Assembly: GCA_029204225.1 (NCBI GenBank)
Contig: CM055107.1
Coordinates: 2,035,218 to 2,099,217 of the forward strand
Direction: 5' to 3'
Source of the DNA: Diphasiastrum complanatum
Lineage: Eukaryota > Streptophyta > Lycopodiopsida > Lycopodiales > Lycopodiaceae
DNA: 64,000 nucleotides
A program made the translations under genes and the position numbers. The notes beneath the pieces are model-generated. The model saw only the letters and a program-made list of their open reading frames with translations. It ran no database searches and was not told where the DNA came from. Every line of letters begins with the position of its first letter. Within the stretch, counting starts at the first letter, position 1. This document shows, in pieces, positions 46,187 through 57,824 of this stretch.

Positions 46187-46407
46187 TTTTACACCATTCA
46201 ATTGAAATTGATAGTACTGAGGTAGTTTGAATTGCAACATGTCTAGTTCTGATCTAATGTGATTGAGACACCAATCTTCCTCTACCTCAACCATTGCAAG
46301 AATGTTGTCATTTCTTTTCACTGTTATCTGAAGCTGCTCTTGAGGGTTTATACCAAAATCTTGATTAAGTGGCTTCCAAACATTTTTGCATTTAATCCAT
46401 CTTCTAT
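46187..46407 (-). CDS. Possible isolated exon, protein unknown
   Basis: A well-composed frame on the minus strand (KCKNVWKPLNQDFGINP, ILAMVEVEEDWCLNHIRSEL, LPQYYQFQLNGVK) is bounded by an acceptor-like TATTATAG and a strong donor GTATGT. Acidic and aromatic residues are mixed as in a folded domain. I do not recognise the family and found no adjoining exons. It may be one exon of a gene with very long introns, or a captured fragment. Confidence 0.35.
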
Positions 46408-46727
46408 AATACAGCAGCAAAGTGAGCATTTGTTTTTCGATGTGATATCTAAATGTCATTCATGAGTAACATACTCTGCACTGAACTTGCTGATTTTGTT
46501 TCGTATTACAACAACAACTCGGTGATAATTTCAGCACTCAAGTCTTTCAAATAAACATTGTTTTCATTCTCCGAACATTGCATTTGGAAAAAAAATCAAC
46601 AAAAATAGTAAAAGGTAGATACCAACTTAATCTATTATTCTTTGATCCTGTGCTACATTTTAATATACTCTAAATTTTCTCCTCATTGGTACAAGGGGCT
46701 ATTTGGTCTATTGTGCAAATGTTAGAA

Positions 46728-46815
46728 GCCCGTTCCGACCCTTTTGGGTTGGAACGTACAGTACGTTCCGTTCCGTACATTCCGGAACATACTGAATCGG
46801 AACGAGTTAGTGTAA
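46728..46815. repeat. Cluster of GGAACG inverted motifs with a 19-bp perfect palindrome
   Basis: GGAACGTAC-A-GTACGTTCC (about 46,751-46,769) lies among further GTTCCG/CGGAAC words on both sides. A related cluster lies at 17,405-17,480. This could be the end of a DNA transposon family. Confidence 0.6.
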
Positions 46816-46899
46816 TTAAAAAAAAAATTGATGACCCTGCTGGCCGGCGACTTCTAAATCTCACAAATAGCGAGCAAGGAAAGTGCGCCTACATGCATC

Positions 46900-49580
46900 A
46901 AAATTGAGCGAGAACATCAATTGCTCTTACACATGAAATTAGCAATGGGCCTGTAAATGCTAGAAATGAACACTTGCTGATGGCTGACGTAGCTCTTTCA
47001 TCCAGAAATGGGATGCATGCAATATAATCAGAGATGGCCGTTATTCTCATCCTGATCGTGTCCGCCCCCATCCAAAAACACATAGCTTCAGCTCCATCCT
47101 AAGATGTTAACATTTAAGCTATTGAAACTCTGGCATATTGACTCAATGAACAAAGTAATCATATCATTCAAGTGACAAAACATAAACACCAATCAGCTGA
47201 TTTGTAAATGTGATATGGGACATAATGCAATACTTGTATACTATGAAGAATGTGCGAGGAACCCTCATTCACGGCTTTGAAACATAGCTTCTGTTGTTCT
47301 TGAACAAAATTTTAATTCTAGTACTTATTGAAATTGATACTATTTGAACACTCACGATTATCAAGTCTTGTTTTTGGGAGAGGAAAAAATGCTTTTGTTG
47401 CTTGAAAACAATCAGCTTCAGCTGATATCACGTCTTAAAGTAACAATAGAGATACATTTGTCATATAAGCTTATTGAAATTAGAATACAAAATAGTCTCT
47501 ATTGAATTTCATTGTACAATGGCATCCAAGAGCTTTTATACAACAGAATTGTTACAACTATAAGTACAAATTTGCACAAATGTTCATGTGCAAACTAGGG
47601 AATCAATTATAAATGGAGGTCAACTATGGCTTACAAAACTAGTTAGCTAAAAACCTATGCAAGCTTTGAGATTTCACTATTTTGATCAAGAAAATGGCTC
47701 ATCATCAATTGCTAACAAAAATACACTACTACCGCTACAAGTGGAACTAGCTTAAAGAGATTTAAGTTGACCATTAAGCGCTCAATTGAAAAGGAAGATT
47801 CTCAAAATAGCAAACTTGAAAGCCAACAAGTTGATAGGTACAATCCAAAATACGAGCTGGTAAATATGTCTCAAAAATACAAGTCTGCAGTGGAAACTTC
47901 TAACTACACGCAAAGGTTTCCTTCAACTAGTTAAACTATTGTTCAGACACTCTTTTATTATGACGCTAAGAATATCATTCTCGTGAGGGAGAGCTCGATC
48001 GTGATGACTGAGCTTCTGAGGTTGTGATCAATTACCAGAAAACATCGTTAGAAAAGTTTGTCTGGACTGAAAATGCTAATATAAAGTGTATCCCATAGGC
48101 ACGTTTCATAATGGCTCAAAAAACTCAATAAAATGCAATGGATTGATCTATGCAAATATTACAATATATTGGAAAACAAATCTACAGTCTTCGTATCCCT
48201 GATTAAACCACGCAACACGTCTTCCAAATATTTAACAAATGCTGCTAATCAATGTAGCAATGATTCTACTAATATATTGAACATCATATTGCACATCCTG
48301 AAATTATAGAACCTTAATTGAATATTTTTTGTAAATTGCAAGCATTTATTAAACTCGTAAGACATCTAAGTATCTTCAAGTGTCCGTTCTGCTCTGTAGG
48401 AAGGTCAACATGACCGAATAATTAAAAAAAGTTGTGTGCATGCAAGCTATGCACTTTGTCTAAGAGCTTGCAAAACTGGTGCTCTCACATGCTCATTGTC
48501 TCAAACTGGCTATTCAGTGGACGTTCTTACATCCAAAGGGTCTGAAACATACTTGCTACAAGTTTTGAACAAATTATTAGCTCATAGTTATTAAGATGTA
48601 TGTTTTATGAACATCTAAAGTCACCAAGTTTTGTACTATACCAAATGCCTTTGGTTCCATTCTTCCTTAATTGCTTGCACTGTGTAAAATGCTCGAGTTT
48701 CCAAAGCTGCTTATGCTACTGGTAAAGCTTGAAGCTTTTGAAACATGTTACTTTCTTGTAAGCAGATAGCCTCGTGATGGAGATGTAGTACATTTTATGT
48801 TTTTTGAAATCTCATATACATATTAACCTGCTTTATACTTTTTACAGATCCTGACCTAGTAGTTAATGTGCTCTATGGCGAGCATGGAGGCTCATCCAAT
48901 CATGTTCACACATGTTCATACCTTACGTCTCAAATGGTTCAAGATCCAAGGCAAATGCAATTTTTGGATGGCAATTTTGGGATTCCACACAATCATGAAG
49001 TGGCTGCACCCATGTAGGGTGCCCATGTAGGGTGGAAGCCATGTTGGAAAAAGCTCGACAAAAATGCAAAGAATTTCTATTTCTGATAGGAATTCTTGGA
49101 GTTTTCATGGCACTAGGCCATTGCCTTCTTCAAATAGTGCCATAAATACTGCTACAAAAACATTGTATGATACAATACATTGAAACAAAAATCTGTTACC
49201 TCCAAACATACTAAAATTGCTACCTCAAATATGTCATCAATGCTTAAAATGGTACTTGATTAGTAGAAAGCAAATGGTTCTTGAATAGACAAAAGTGAAC
49301 AGACTAGAATGAAGGGCGAGCAAAAGAATAGGATGAAGGCCGAGCAGGGGCTCAAGATGCTCGCCTTTGTCGAGAAACTGCTTGCCGGGAAATGCTCGCC
49401 AAAAATCATGCCCCCTCCCTCCAAATCTACCCGGCTTGGCTCGCCTAGCTCAGATTAGAGACTTTATTATTACATGCTGAAACCATTGTCCAGATGGCGG
49501 GCCTAGACCATGCACCATTCCCAAGAAATCTGATCTCAAAGTTCTAGACATTCTTGCCTCTACAACCTAAAAAAAAAACC
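46900..49580. other. Intergenic, nothing recognised
   Basis: Mostly AT-rich with no frame over 76 codons. GTGCCCATGTAGGGTG is tandemly doubled at about 49,005-49,035. No RNA gene or element could be supported. Confidence 0.5.
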
Positions 49581-49929
49581 CATGTTGGCTCCTTTATCAT
49601 TGAGAGATCTCATTGAGGCCAATACACTACCCAGTGGGCGAGCCAAGATCCCAAGAATCCATCATTCTACATTGGAAAGTGTGAAAATCTTGATTAATGC
49701 ACTTTCTGAGATCCCAACTGATCTGTACCAGTTGTACAATCCCAAAGTGTCATATCTTTTAGCTCTCCCAAGATCTTGGTTTTGCATGCCCCACTCAAGA
49801 AGAGCTTACTAAATTGAGTCAAGCGAGCCAAAACACCCACAAGATCAGCCAAAAAGTTGCAAAATCCCAAAATTACTATTTTTTGACCTATAGGCCTCAA
49901 TTTTCAACATCTTTGCTTGCCACTTTTAG

Positions 49930-50248
49930 ATCTAAGAGATCTGATATAGATCTTTTAATCCATTTTTCATTCCTAGCCTCTTAGAATTCCAAAATCACCT
50001 CAAGATCCCAAAATTGACCATCTAGACTCCCCCCTTGGTATTTACCTTCATCCATCCAACCTTTATCATTGAATTCCCAACCTATCTCCCACCATCATAC
50101 TTTTTGAGTTCGCCAAGTCACGTACCTAGATTTGGCATTCCCCAAATCCCAGATCTGCATTCCCCGATATCCTATTTTACATTCCCCATCTCTTCTCATT
50201 CACTTTGCATCTCCAACCTCTTACATTCCCCAATTCACATCTACCCAT
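49930..50248 (+). repeat. C-rich stretch with recurrent CATTCCCC
   Basis: CATTCCCC occurs at about 50,137, 50,158, 50,184 and 50,224 in pyrimidine-rich sequence between unannotated DNA and an LTR-like repeat. Spacing is irregular (roughly 21-40 bp). Confidence 0.4.
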
Positions 50249-50250
50249 AC

Positions 50251-50741
50251 TGTCATGCCCACAATTGGTCTCGATAGTGTATCCCGCTAGAGATCAATAA
50301 GCCTACAATTCGTAAGTTAATTATGATTATGGGGGGTTTGGGGCCCTCATGCGCATATGACCATAATTAATGGTTGGAGGCCAAAACTCATGATGGTGGA
50401 TTTATTATGGGTCTATCATTGAGTCATAAGGGAACTGGATGATGTGGCCCAGATAGGCTGCATAGGTGTCCAATGAGGTGTCACAGTGCACTACTAGTGG
50501 TGAATGGGCCTTGGAGAGTATAAGTATATCCATTGGGCTCTCACTAGTGTATGCTTGATTGTGGTGCTAGTAGCTATATGATACTGGTGTGGCTCCTCTA
50601 TCCCTTGTGAGAGATTGATCCATAGATTGGGGGCTAGATCTGTAAGATCTAGGTTTGGTTGGATTGGTTTGTCCACCATCTGATTCCCTTGTGTTGCTTT
50701 GTTGGTTGCATGTGTTATTGGTTTATGTTACATGCTTTGAA
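50251..50741 (+). repeat. LTR-like dispersed repeat, copy 2
   Basis: Begins TGTCATGCCCACAATTGGTCTCG and ends ...GCTTTGAA, homologous throughout to the insertion at 3,643-4,124, including the GAGTATAAGTATATCC box. No target duplication was found here (flanks CATAC and TGTAT), so one end may be lost. It sits directly upstream of the Helitron RPA-like gene. Confidence 0.8.
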
Positions 50742-50782
50742 TGTATAAACTTGAAACAAATGTTGGGAAATGTATGCATGCA

Positions 50783-51446
50783 GGTATTCGGAACATTGAA
50801 AATTACAAATATAAATGCCCCACCGATCGACTTTGTCTGTTCGATTTGCCAATCCAAGAAGATCACTAGAAAATCATTGGCGACATGTTTTTGTCGTACA
50901 TGTGATAATACCACATTATTGAAAAAGGTGGGTGTGCTTATGGCAGAAATTAAAGTTGACAATGGTAAAATTGTGGCGGAGAGTATTTATGATGAATGGG
51001 TCTAAACAATATTGGAGCTAACTGAATCATTGCCAACAGCATATGAAAAAGACCCAATCTCCATTCGTGCAAAAATGGTGGCTGTTGAAACAAAAGCAGA
51101 ATATCAACTTGATGGTCAAAATAATCTTATCGGAGTGGAGATGCCTTGCACAAGGTACATATACATATTTTTGATAGAATGCAATTTCTTGTTCACTTTA
51201 ATTATTTCACTTTTTCAATATATGGTTTTCTAAATCCTTTGTTCAAATTGTATGTTGCAGTTCTATACTTGCTCGCATGCCTATTTTTACTTAGATCGCT
51301 AGAACTGATGCAAGTACCTCACAACTTTGTATGAAACCCTTTCAACAAGCTGACTTGCCAATGGTGGAATGCTCTATCTCTGCTGATAATGTCGTTGCAA
51401 TGCTAAATGAAGAAACTAACTTTCAACAAGAACATGACAACGTAGG
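50783..51446 (+). pseudogene. Helitron-associated RPA-like single-strand DNA-binding protein remnant
   Basis: Exon-like 50,783-51,154 starts after TGCATGCAG and ends at GTACAT. It contains a four-cysteine zinc motif (CSICQSK... CFCRTCD), followed by an OB-fold-like stretch (ILELTESLPTAYEKDP, EYQLDGQNNLIGVEM), as in the C-terminal domain of RPA1. A second exon-like block, about 51,261-51,446, follows an acceptor TATGTTGCAG. An in-frame stop at about 51,004 breaks it. RPA-like genes accompany the RepHel gene in plant Helitrons; its position beside Rep and helicase supports that. Confidence 0.65.
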
Positions 51447-51679
51447 TATAGTTCTGTATCTATATATGTTCAATAACTCACAAATGCTTTTAGTAATGGT
51501 CGTGTTTGACTTTGTTAATACCAACGATGATACATAAGTCTTGTTTATAAACTATTACAATAAATGCACGATTTTTTGGAACTTTTGTTTACACTGATAA
51601 CCAACTACGACAACTGCTTTGCTTATAGATCTTGATTTACTATATTGTTCATCTTTCAAAAAGATTGTTCAAAACTGCT

Positions 51680-53534
51680 TCAATTTGTGCGAATGTGTGT
51701 ATTTCAATGTACACTCGATTATGATAATATAGACAAGTACATCTTTTTTTGCTCAAGGAATTCAGTTACAAATGCAAAATTTGTTTTTGAACCAAGAATG
51801 GAATGATCTCGGCGAATCAACTTTTTGAGGCAGTTCATTAGATGTTGTAATATCTTGCACAAGTTACAGGATCATGTCGAATAAGGTTTTGTATATTGCT
51901 TTCTTCTAAATGCAAGTGTGTATTGAGTTATGAATATGTGCTAAGCTATGCAAACATGTTACAATTTCTAGCCAATGTGACTCAACACTTGTGAACGTTA
52001 CAAATAACGTTGGTGGTCATAGTTGTTTGATCATTGCAAATATGTCCTTTTTTGTTTTGTCAATGTAATCGGGTGATGTGCGTAGCATTCCTAGATCTCT
52101 ATATTCAATATCAGATTTCATTATTGTGGCAATTTTTGAAGTGTCAAGCATGTCTTTTATTTTAAGAGTACGTCCATAAGTTTTTCCTTTTCGTATACGA
52201 AACCGTGCAGTTGATAAAAAGAACTTAATTTGACATTTAATAGTTTTGTAAAATAGATTTGGAATGTGAGTGTGAAATGCCTATCATGGTGCATGATTTC
52301 CCATTGTGCAATTTGTTGATATGTATTGTTTTCAAAGAGCATTTTCTGTCGTCGACATCCATAAAACAAAGTTGGGAAATTCAATTCTTCATTGTCTTTG
52401 TCTTGAAATAATCCCAATGGTTGATAACCTTCGGCTGGTGCTATTGAAATGATTTTGCCTTCAAAATCTTGTATTTGTTGTGATGTTAAAAAAATATGTA
52501 TAAGGGTATCTGAAAATGCCTCATCTGCAATTTCAACAAAGTCCATGGTTTCTTTATCGGAAAAGATAACGGTTGTAGGACTACTTGGTGATATAATCGA
52601 TATGCAAATTCATTGACTTGTAATTGTTCTTTCCAATTAGGAAGAATTTGTATGCCCAATTCAGTATACAAATTTGTTTTGCAAAGGTCTTGCAATGTTG
52701 TCATCACAATATCAGGTCTAATTAAGCTTGAAGCAAATACTTATTTATATTCAAGCTTTTGCTTTATTTGTATAGCTATAGTGGAATTCTCAGTAGGGAA
52801 TCGAGGTAGTGTAGTTTGAATCTTATCCAAGTTACTAGGTACGTTAACAATGCTTCTGTGCAAACGAAATTGACCAAAAATTGGGTGCATTTGCCAAATT
52901 TGTGCAAATGCAAATCTAGGTGATACTAAGCGTTCTTTTAATTGGTTCAGTTTTTCAACGGTTGGTATTTTTCTGTTCATTGATACATTTATTTGGAATA
53001 GAAATGGCTACATTCTTTTAGCCTTCAAATATTTATAACAATTTCTACAAGTTCGCATGGTATGTTCATTTGCATAATTGAAATATTGTTTTAAATATAG
53101 GCTTATTTCTACTGGTAATTGCTTTGTTTGATACTTGAAATTGAGTTTTTCACAACTAAGGCATACATGTATAGGTGTGTCTTTTATTTGTTGAAGGTAC
53201 CTTTGTTGTTGCTTATTTTGAGCAATATTATGATTTGAATCTTGAGAAATAAAGTAATGTGTAGATCGATTATTTGGGAGTTCATTATTTTGTCTTTTTA
53301 AGTATCGTATATATTGGGCAATTGTAGTTATTTGAATATGTGCATGTAAATAATAATTGAGCAAAATTCTTTTGCAATTTCAATACTAGAGAGATATTTG
53401 TTATAATGAATTACTTGTAAAATTTGTTCACGGTATAAAGTTGCCCATTCAAAACAAGTTCTATTTTCAACATATGGTTGAATATATGTTCTTGGCATTA
53501 TGCCATGACAATGTTCTGTGTTTTGTTTTTTCAC
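51680..53534 (-). pseudogene. Helitron Rep N-terminal half, inverted relative to the rest of the element
   Basis: Read on the minus strand, in order: VENRTCFEW... (53,328-53,534); a C4 zinc segment VCLSCEKLNF... TCRNCYKYL (53,008-53,364); EKLNQLKERLVSPRFAFAQIWQM and GSVVNVP-type sequence (52,741-52,980); IAPAEGYQPLGLFQDKDNEELNFPTLFYG (about 52,330-52,450); DIFAMIKQL and PPTLFVTFTS (about 51,995-52,060); and LIRHDPVTCARYYN (about 51,844-51,885). These are the DUF6570 and Helitron_like_N signatures. Several frameshifts and stops make it non-functional. The C-terminal half of the same protein lies on the plus strand from 55,350, so this segment has been inverted. Confidence 0.85.
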
Positions 53535-53863
53535 GTATTTGATGTGTCTTGTTGTGAGAAATTGGCAAAAATCTAGCTTGGTATTTTTATGAAAGAAGTT
53601 TGTAAGTGAATCTCACATGTGTGGAGGATGTTCCCACGTGTGGAGAATTGTGAATTAAATTAAAAATGTTAGATATAGGGGTCTTATGTTTTTTGTATCA
53701 AGCATCTAGGTGTAGGATGTTGGTAGGGTCAAATTTGGCATAGATGACAAATTATCCATTTCCAATTGTAATGCCACTATTGAGTCAAAATAGAGTAGGA
53801 GGCCAAACTCGAGCCAATTAGAGTGTAGACAAGTGTAATGCCTTTGTTTAATGAAGTTTCAGA

Positions 53864-54001
53864 GGTCCAATAGGATTTAGAGGTGGAACCATGAGTGGTC
53901 CAATAGAATTTGAGATATGCTTGAAAATGGTCCAATAGAATTTAAGGGTGAATGGATCAATGGTCCAATAGGATTAAGAGGTGGCAAAAGTGTGGTCCAA
54001 T
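53864..54001 (+). promoter_or_regulatory. Phased CCAAT-box array in LTR copy 1
   Basis: GGTCCAAT occurs at 53,864, 53,897, 53,929, 53,962 and 53,994, alternately 33 and 32 bp apart (about three helical turns). The same five occur in LTR copy 2 at 54,758, 54,791, 54,823, 54,856 and 54,888 with identical spacing. CCAAT is the NF-Y core. The position fits the U3 enhancer/promoter region. Confidence 0.75.
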
Positions 54002-54194
54002 CATGATTGAGCATTGTGGTAGCTCATGGATCTATTAGTATCTTTGGACTTCTCATTTGGATCTAATTGATTTTGAGATTGAGTCACTTTGTTGCAAGAT
54101 CTTGCAAAGGAGATGGTAGCACACCATTCTTGGATCCTATAGTGAGAGAGAAGCAACATTTTTTGTTCATCACTTTTATTTATCTCCACTTTAC

Positions 54195-54449
54195 ATGACT
54201 TCAATGAGTTCATACTTGTTGCAACCAAGTGAGAGATTGTCTACTTCCAATTATTCAATATGGAAGTTGAGGATGGAGTCCATCTTGATACTCCAAGATG
54301 TAATGGGCATTGTACTTGGGATTGAGGAGGAGCCTCAAGTCCTTCAAGAAGTACAAAAATACAAGAAGAGAGCTAGGATGGCTCTCCACTACATTAAGAT
54401 GAATGTCTCTAATGAGATATTGAGGGAGATTGGTGATTGTTCTACATCA
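54195..54449 (+). pseudogene. Copia gag 5' fragment
   Basis: An intact start and 85 codons of gag: SYLLQPSERLSTSNYSIW, then RMESILILQDVMGIVLGIEE and RMALHYIKMNVSNEILREIG. It matches the YxxWxxRMxxxL pattern at the head of copia gag and is cut by the second LTR. Confidence 0.8.
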
Positions 54450-55349
54450 GAGAAATTGGCAAAAATCTAGCTTGGTATTTTTATGAAAGAAGTTTGTAAG
54501 TGAATCTCACATGTGTGGAGGATGTTCCCACGTGTGGAGAATTGTGAATTAATTTAAAAATGCTAGATATAGGAGTCTTATGTTTTTTGTATCAAGCATC
54601 TAGGTGTAGGATGTTGATAGGGTCAAATTTGGCATAGATGGCAAATTATCCATTTCCAATTGTAATGCCACTATTGAGTCAAAATAGAGTAGGAGGCCAA
54701 ACTCGAGCCAATTAGAGTGTAGACAAGTGTAATGCTTTTGCTTGATGAAGTTTAAGAGGTCCAATAGGATTTAGAGGTGGAACCATGAGTGGTCCAATAG
54801 AATTTGAGATATGCTTGAAAATGGTCCAATAGAATCTAGAGGTGAATGGATCAATGGTCCAATAGGATTAAGAGGTCACAAAAGTGTGGTCCAATCATTA
54901 TTGAGCATTGTGGTAGCTCATGGATCTATTAGTATCATTGTACTTCTCATTTGGATCTAATTGATTTTGAGCTTGAGTGGATTTTGTGAGTAATTGGTTT
55001 TCTAGCTTTCTCTCTCTATCCGAGAGCTCATGATGATTTTCTCTCTCTACTCGAGGAGAGCAGCTTGTTTTCACTTAGATAATTTCTGGAACACTTCCCA
55101 CACGTGTGAGTGAGAGTTGGAAGTGATTGAATGCATGTAGTAGTGTGTTTTTGCCATAGAATCAAAGATAGATCTTGAATCTCAATCTAGTCTTGATCTT
55201 GGTGTATCTACACACCTTAGGAGATCACAAGTACATGTTCTGGACAGTCCACACGTGTGAATTCATCACTTGTGACTTATTTTGTAGTCAAACATTCGCT
55301 TGGAATTTTCATAGTTTCTAAAAAAGAACTCGTAATTTGCTCAATTTTC

Positions 55350-56230
55350 AAAGTTTTGTCAGCCTTTATAGAGGCAGTGAGCATGATCATGCACTTTTGT
55401 GGATAAAAGATTGTCCTCAGTTGTACACAAGTTATGTAAATGCTACATTGACACATATATTACATATGACAAAACAAGCCTACCTGAAAACATGCAAGAT
55501 ATGCAAACACACAAACATCGTAGTACTTGCAAAAAAAGGGTCGTTCTATGTGTCGATTCGACTTTCCAAATGTTCCCATGAGAAGAACAATTATATTGGT
55601 GCCTTTACAACAACATTTTGTAAAAGAATTTAAAGCGTTACGAGACTTATCACATTCGATAAACAAACACTTGCAACACATGGGACTAGGAATGGATATG
55701 TCATTTGATGAATTTCTAACAATGCTTTAATTGAACTAACAAACCTATTTAAATGCAATTCGATCAACAATTCAACAACCAACATTGTTTTTAAAATGCG
55801 AACCTCGAGACATTAGAACAAACAATTTCAATCAAACACTTGCACGTCTCTGGCAAGTGAACACTGATATACAATATATCTTAGAACCATATGATGCTGA
55901 AGTTATTGTACATCGTATTTGACAAAAACTTACATCAAACTCCAAAAAGAAATTCTAGAAACTATAACCACCTAAACTCAACTGCAAATGAAGATGTTTG
56001 GGATCAAATAGAACTAAATACTATACCCAATAAAGATACGACCCAATCCAACTTCAACACTATAGAAAGAACTGAGATATCTCTACAAAAAGATATGTAT
56101 CTACCATCTACACAAAAAATGCCTTCACGTGCAAAATTAAACCTTACAATACAACCAAACCTTGAAATGCTTGCAAATGAAACCTATTATGCAGAACTCC
56201 AAAAAATGAACCAAGAACATCTTCTATGAA
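55350..56230 (+). pseudogene. Helitron Rep C-terminal half (HUH endonuclease region)
   Basis: Starts inside the Rep domain at YRGSEHDHALLWIKDCPQ; the HDH at about 55,382-55,390 is the metal-binding HUH motif. It continues with frameshifts through TYDKTSLPENMQDMQTHKH, CRFDFPNVPMRRTIIL (about 55,555-55,600), YLNAIRSTI... FLKCEPRDIRTNNFN (about 55,750-55,830) and WQVNTDIQYILEPYDAEV (about 55,855-55,905). The tyrosine region that follows is degenerate (one stop, second Tyr not seen). HUH-Rep proteins nick DNA in rolling-circle transposition. Inactive here. Confidence 0.88.
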
Positions 56231-56233
56231 TGC

Positions 56234-57410
56234 ATGCATAGAAAAAGACTGAATCCAACAAAACCTTTGCATCTCTTTCTAACAGGAGGGGCCAGAACTG
56301 GCAAGACCTTCACAACACAAGTAATTGTCCAAGTACTGATACGAGATTACAATTGTCTTATAGGTATCATCGCAGGAAAACCAAAAGTCCTTCTAACTGC
56401 CTTCACAGGAAAAGCTGCATTTAACATAGATGGGACTACTTTGCATTCTGCATTGAATATACCAATAAACACAAAACATATGGCACCATTGCCTTGTGAT
56501 AGATTAGACACATTGACAAAAGCATATAAACATCTACAACTGCTTGTCATTGACGAGATATCCTTGGTTGGAAACTGATTATTTTGCCAAGCTGATCAAC
56601 GCTTTAAGACAAAAATAAAACATAGACATGATTCATTTTTTGGAAACCTAGACGTTATCATTACCGGTGACCTTTACCAAGTAGGTCCAGTGCATGACTC
56701 ATGGGTCTTCCAACATGAAAATAATAGTATCGAATCACTTGCACCCAACTTTTGGCGAGATAAAATCCAATGCTACGAACTAAAACAAGTGATGCGACAA
56801 AAAGACCACCTATTTGTTGCCATTCTTAATCGTTTCAGGAATGGAACACACACAAGCAATGACATTGAACAAATTAATTATCAAAGTTTTCATCACAATC
56901 CAATTCCACTAAATATACCACATCTATTTTTCAAAAATGAATTCACAAATAGACATAATAATCATGTTTTCGAACAAACCGAAGGAATGGAATACATCCT
57001 TCTTGCAAAAGACTTCACAACTAATGCATTGCAATCAAAAAACTCATTGCAAAACGATATTGCTTTCATGAGTGGTTTGCATGAGCAAATTAAAATTAAA
57101 AAAAAGAATCGTAAGTGAATTATGTGCTGGAAATTATGACATTGAAGACGGTCTTGTGAACGGAGCAGAAGGCATATTCAAAAATGCAATGCTACAATGT
57201 AACGAACCTGTTATATGGATACAATTTATGAACATGAAAATCGGAAGACGCACAAGACACAAGCTCCAACATTTGTACGCAGAAAATATTGAACGTACAT
57301 GGACACCAATATATCAAATTGTTAAAGAAATTCAAATCGAACCAGACATCAACAATAAATTTACTAGAAAACAATTCCCAATCCAAGTAGCTACAACATG
57401 TACCCTATAA
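56234..57410 (+). pseudogene. Helitron PIF1-like helicase
   Basis: Walker A GGARTGKT at 56,285-56,308, Walker B VIDEISLVG near 56,547-56,575, then a stop at 56,576 and reading continued by a frameshift: GNLDVIITGDLYQVGPVHD (about 56,640-56,700), YELKQVMRQKD, LNRFRNGTHTSND (56,690-57,118), and NYDIEDGLVNGAEGIFKNA, IGRRTRHKLQHLY, WTPIYQIVKEIQ, KQFPIQVATTCTL (57,072-57,410). This is the SF1B PIF1 domain order up to motif V; the last helicase motif has decayed. It would unwind DNA during Helitron rolling-circle transposition. Confidence 0.9.
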
Positions 57411-57820
57411 CAAAAACTAGGAAATTCAACAACATGACTCCCAAAGGCACAGGTCCGAGAGTCTTGAAAAAACCCTCTCCTCCTTCAAGTAGCTTGAATC
57501 TACATGGAGCTACCATTAAGTTCGATGCGTCCACAACAAAGACGTGGCAAAAATGCGTGCCTTAATTCATTAAAACAAAAAAGTCCAAGAAACGACATTT
57601 ATTTTGGACATGGAACAATGTGAGAGGCCACCTATTGATCCTATGACTAACGACAGGCCCTTGGAGGTCAGGAACCTAACCGCTCCCGTGTACATAATTT
57701 AAAAATAAATTTAAAGACCACACTCAAGCAATAGCGACCCCATTCATTATTCTTATTAATATTGGTATCGACCCCACAGTAACAAATTTTGATTTTAAAT
57801 TAATCTAGTTCCTATAAATG
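57411..57820. other. Tail region of the Helitron, ends not resolved
   Basis: No frame. A CTAG/CTRR 3' terminus with a short upstream hairpin is expected but could not be chosen with confidence. Confidence 0.3.
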
Positions 57821-57824
57821 TTTT

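Larger units (their letters stand above)
53548..55273 (+). mobile_element. Truncated copia element (LTR - gag 5' end - LTR) with target duplication CTTGT
   Basis: The element runs 53,553-55,268, from TGTGAGAAATTGG to ...TTCATCA, and is flanked by CTTGT at 53,548-53,552 and 55,269-55,273. LTR copy 1 starts at 53,553 and matches LTR copy 2 (from 54,450) closely for about 535 bp; copy 2 then continues about 290 bp that copy 1 lacks. Between them is the start of gag at 54,195 (LSTSNYSIWKLRMESIL, RMALHYIKMNVSNEIL). The gag runs straight into LTR 2 at the shared GAGAAATTGG, so nearly the whole interior was lost at a microhomology. It sits inside the inverted Helitron segment. Confidence 0.85.

Noticed and set aside
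46670-46907. Small ORFs on both strands over the GGAACG cluster
   Set aside because: Palindromic DNA gives mirrored frames; there is no family resemblance.
52157-57410. Intact autonomous Helitron
   Set aside because: Multiple frameshifts and stops in Rep and helicase, an inversion and an LTR insertion; it cannot encode a working transposase.
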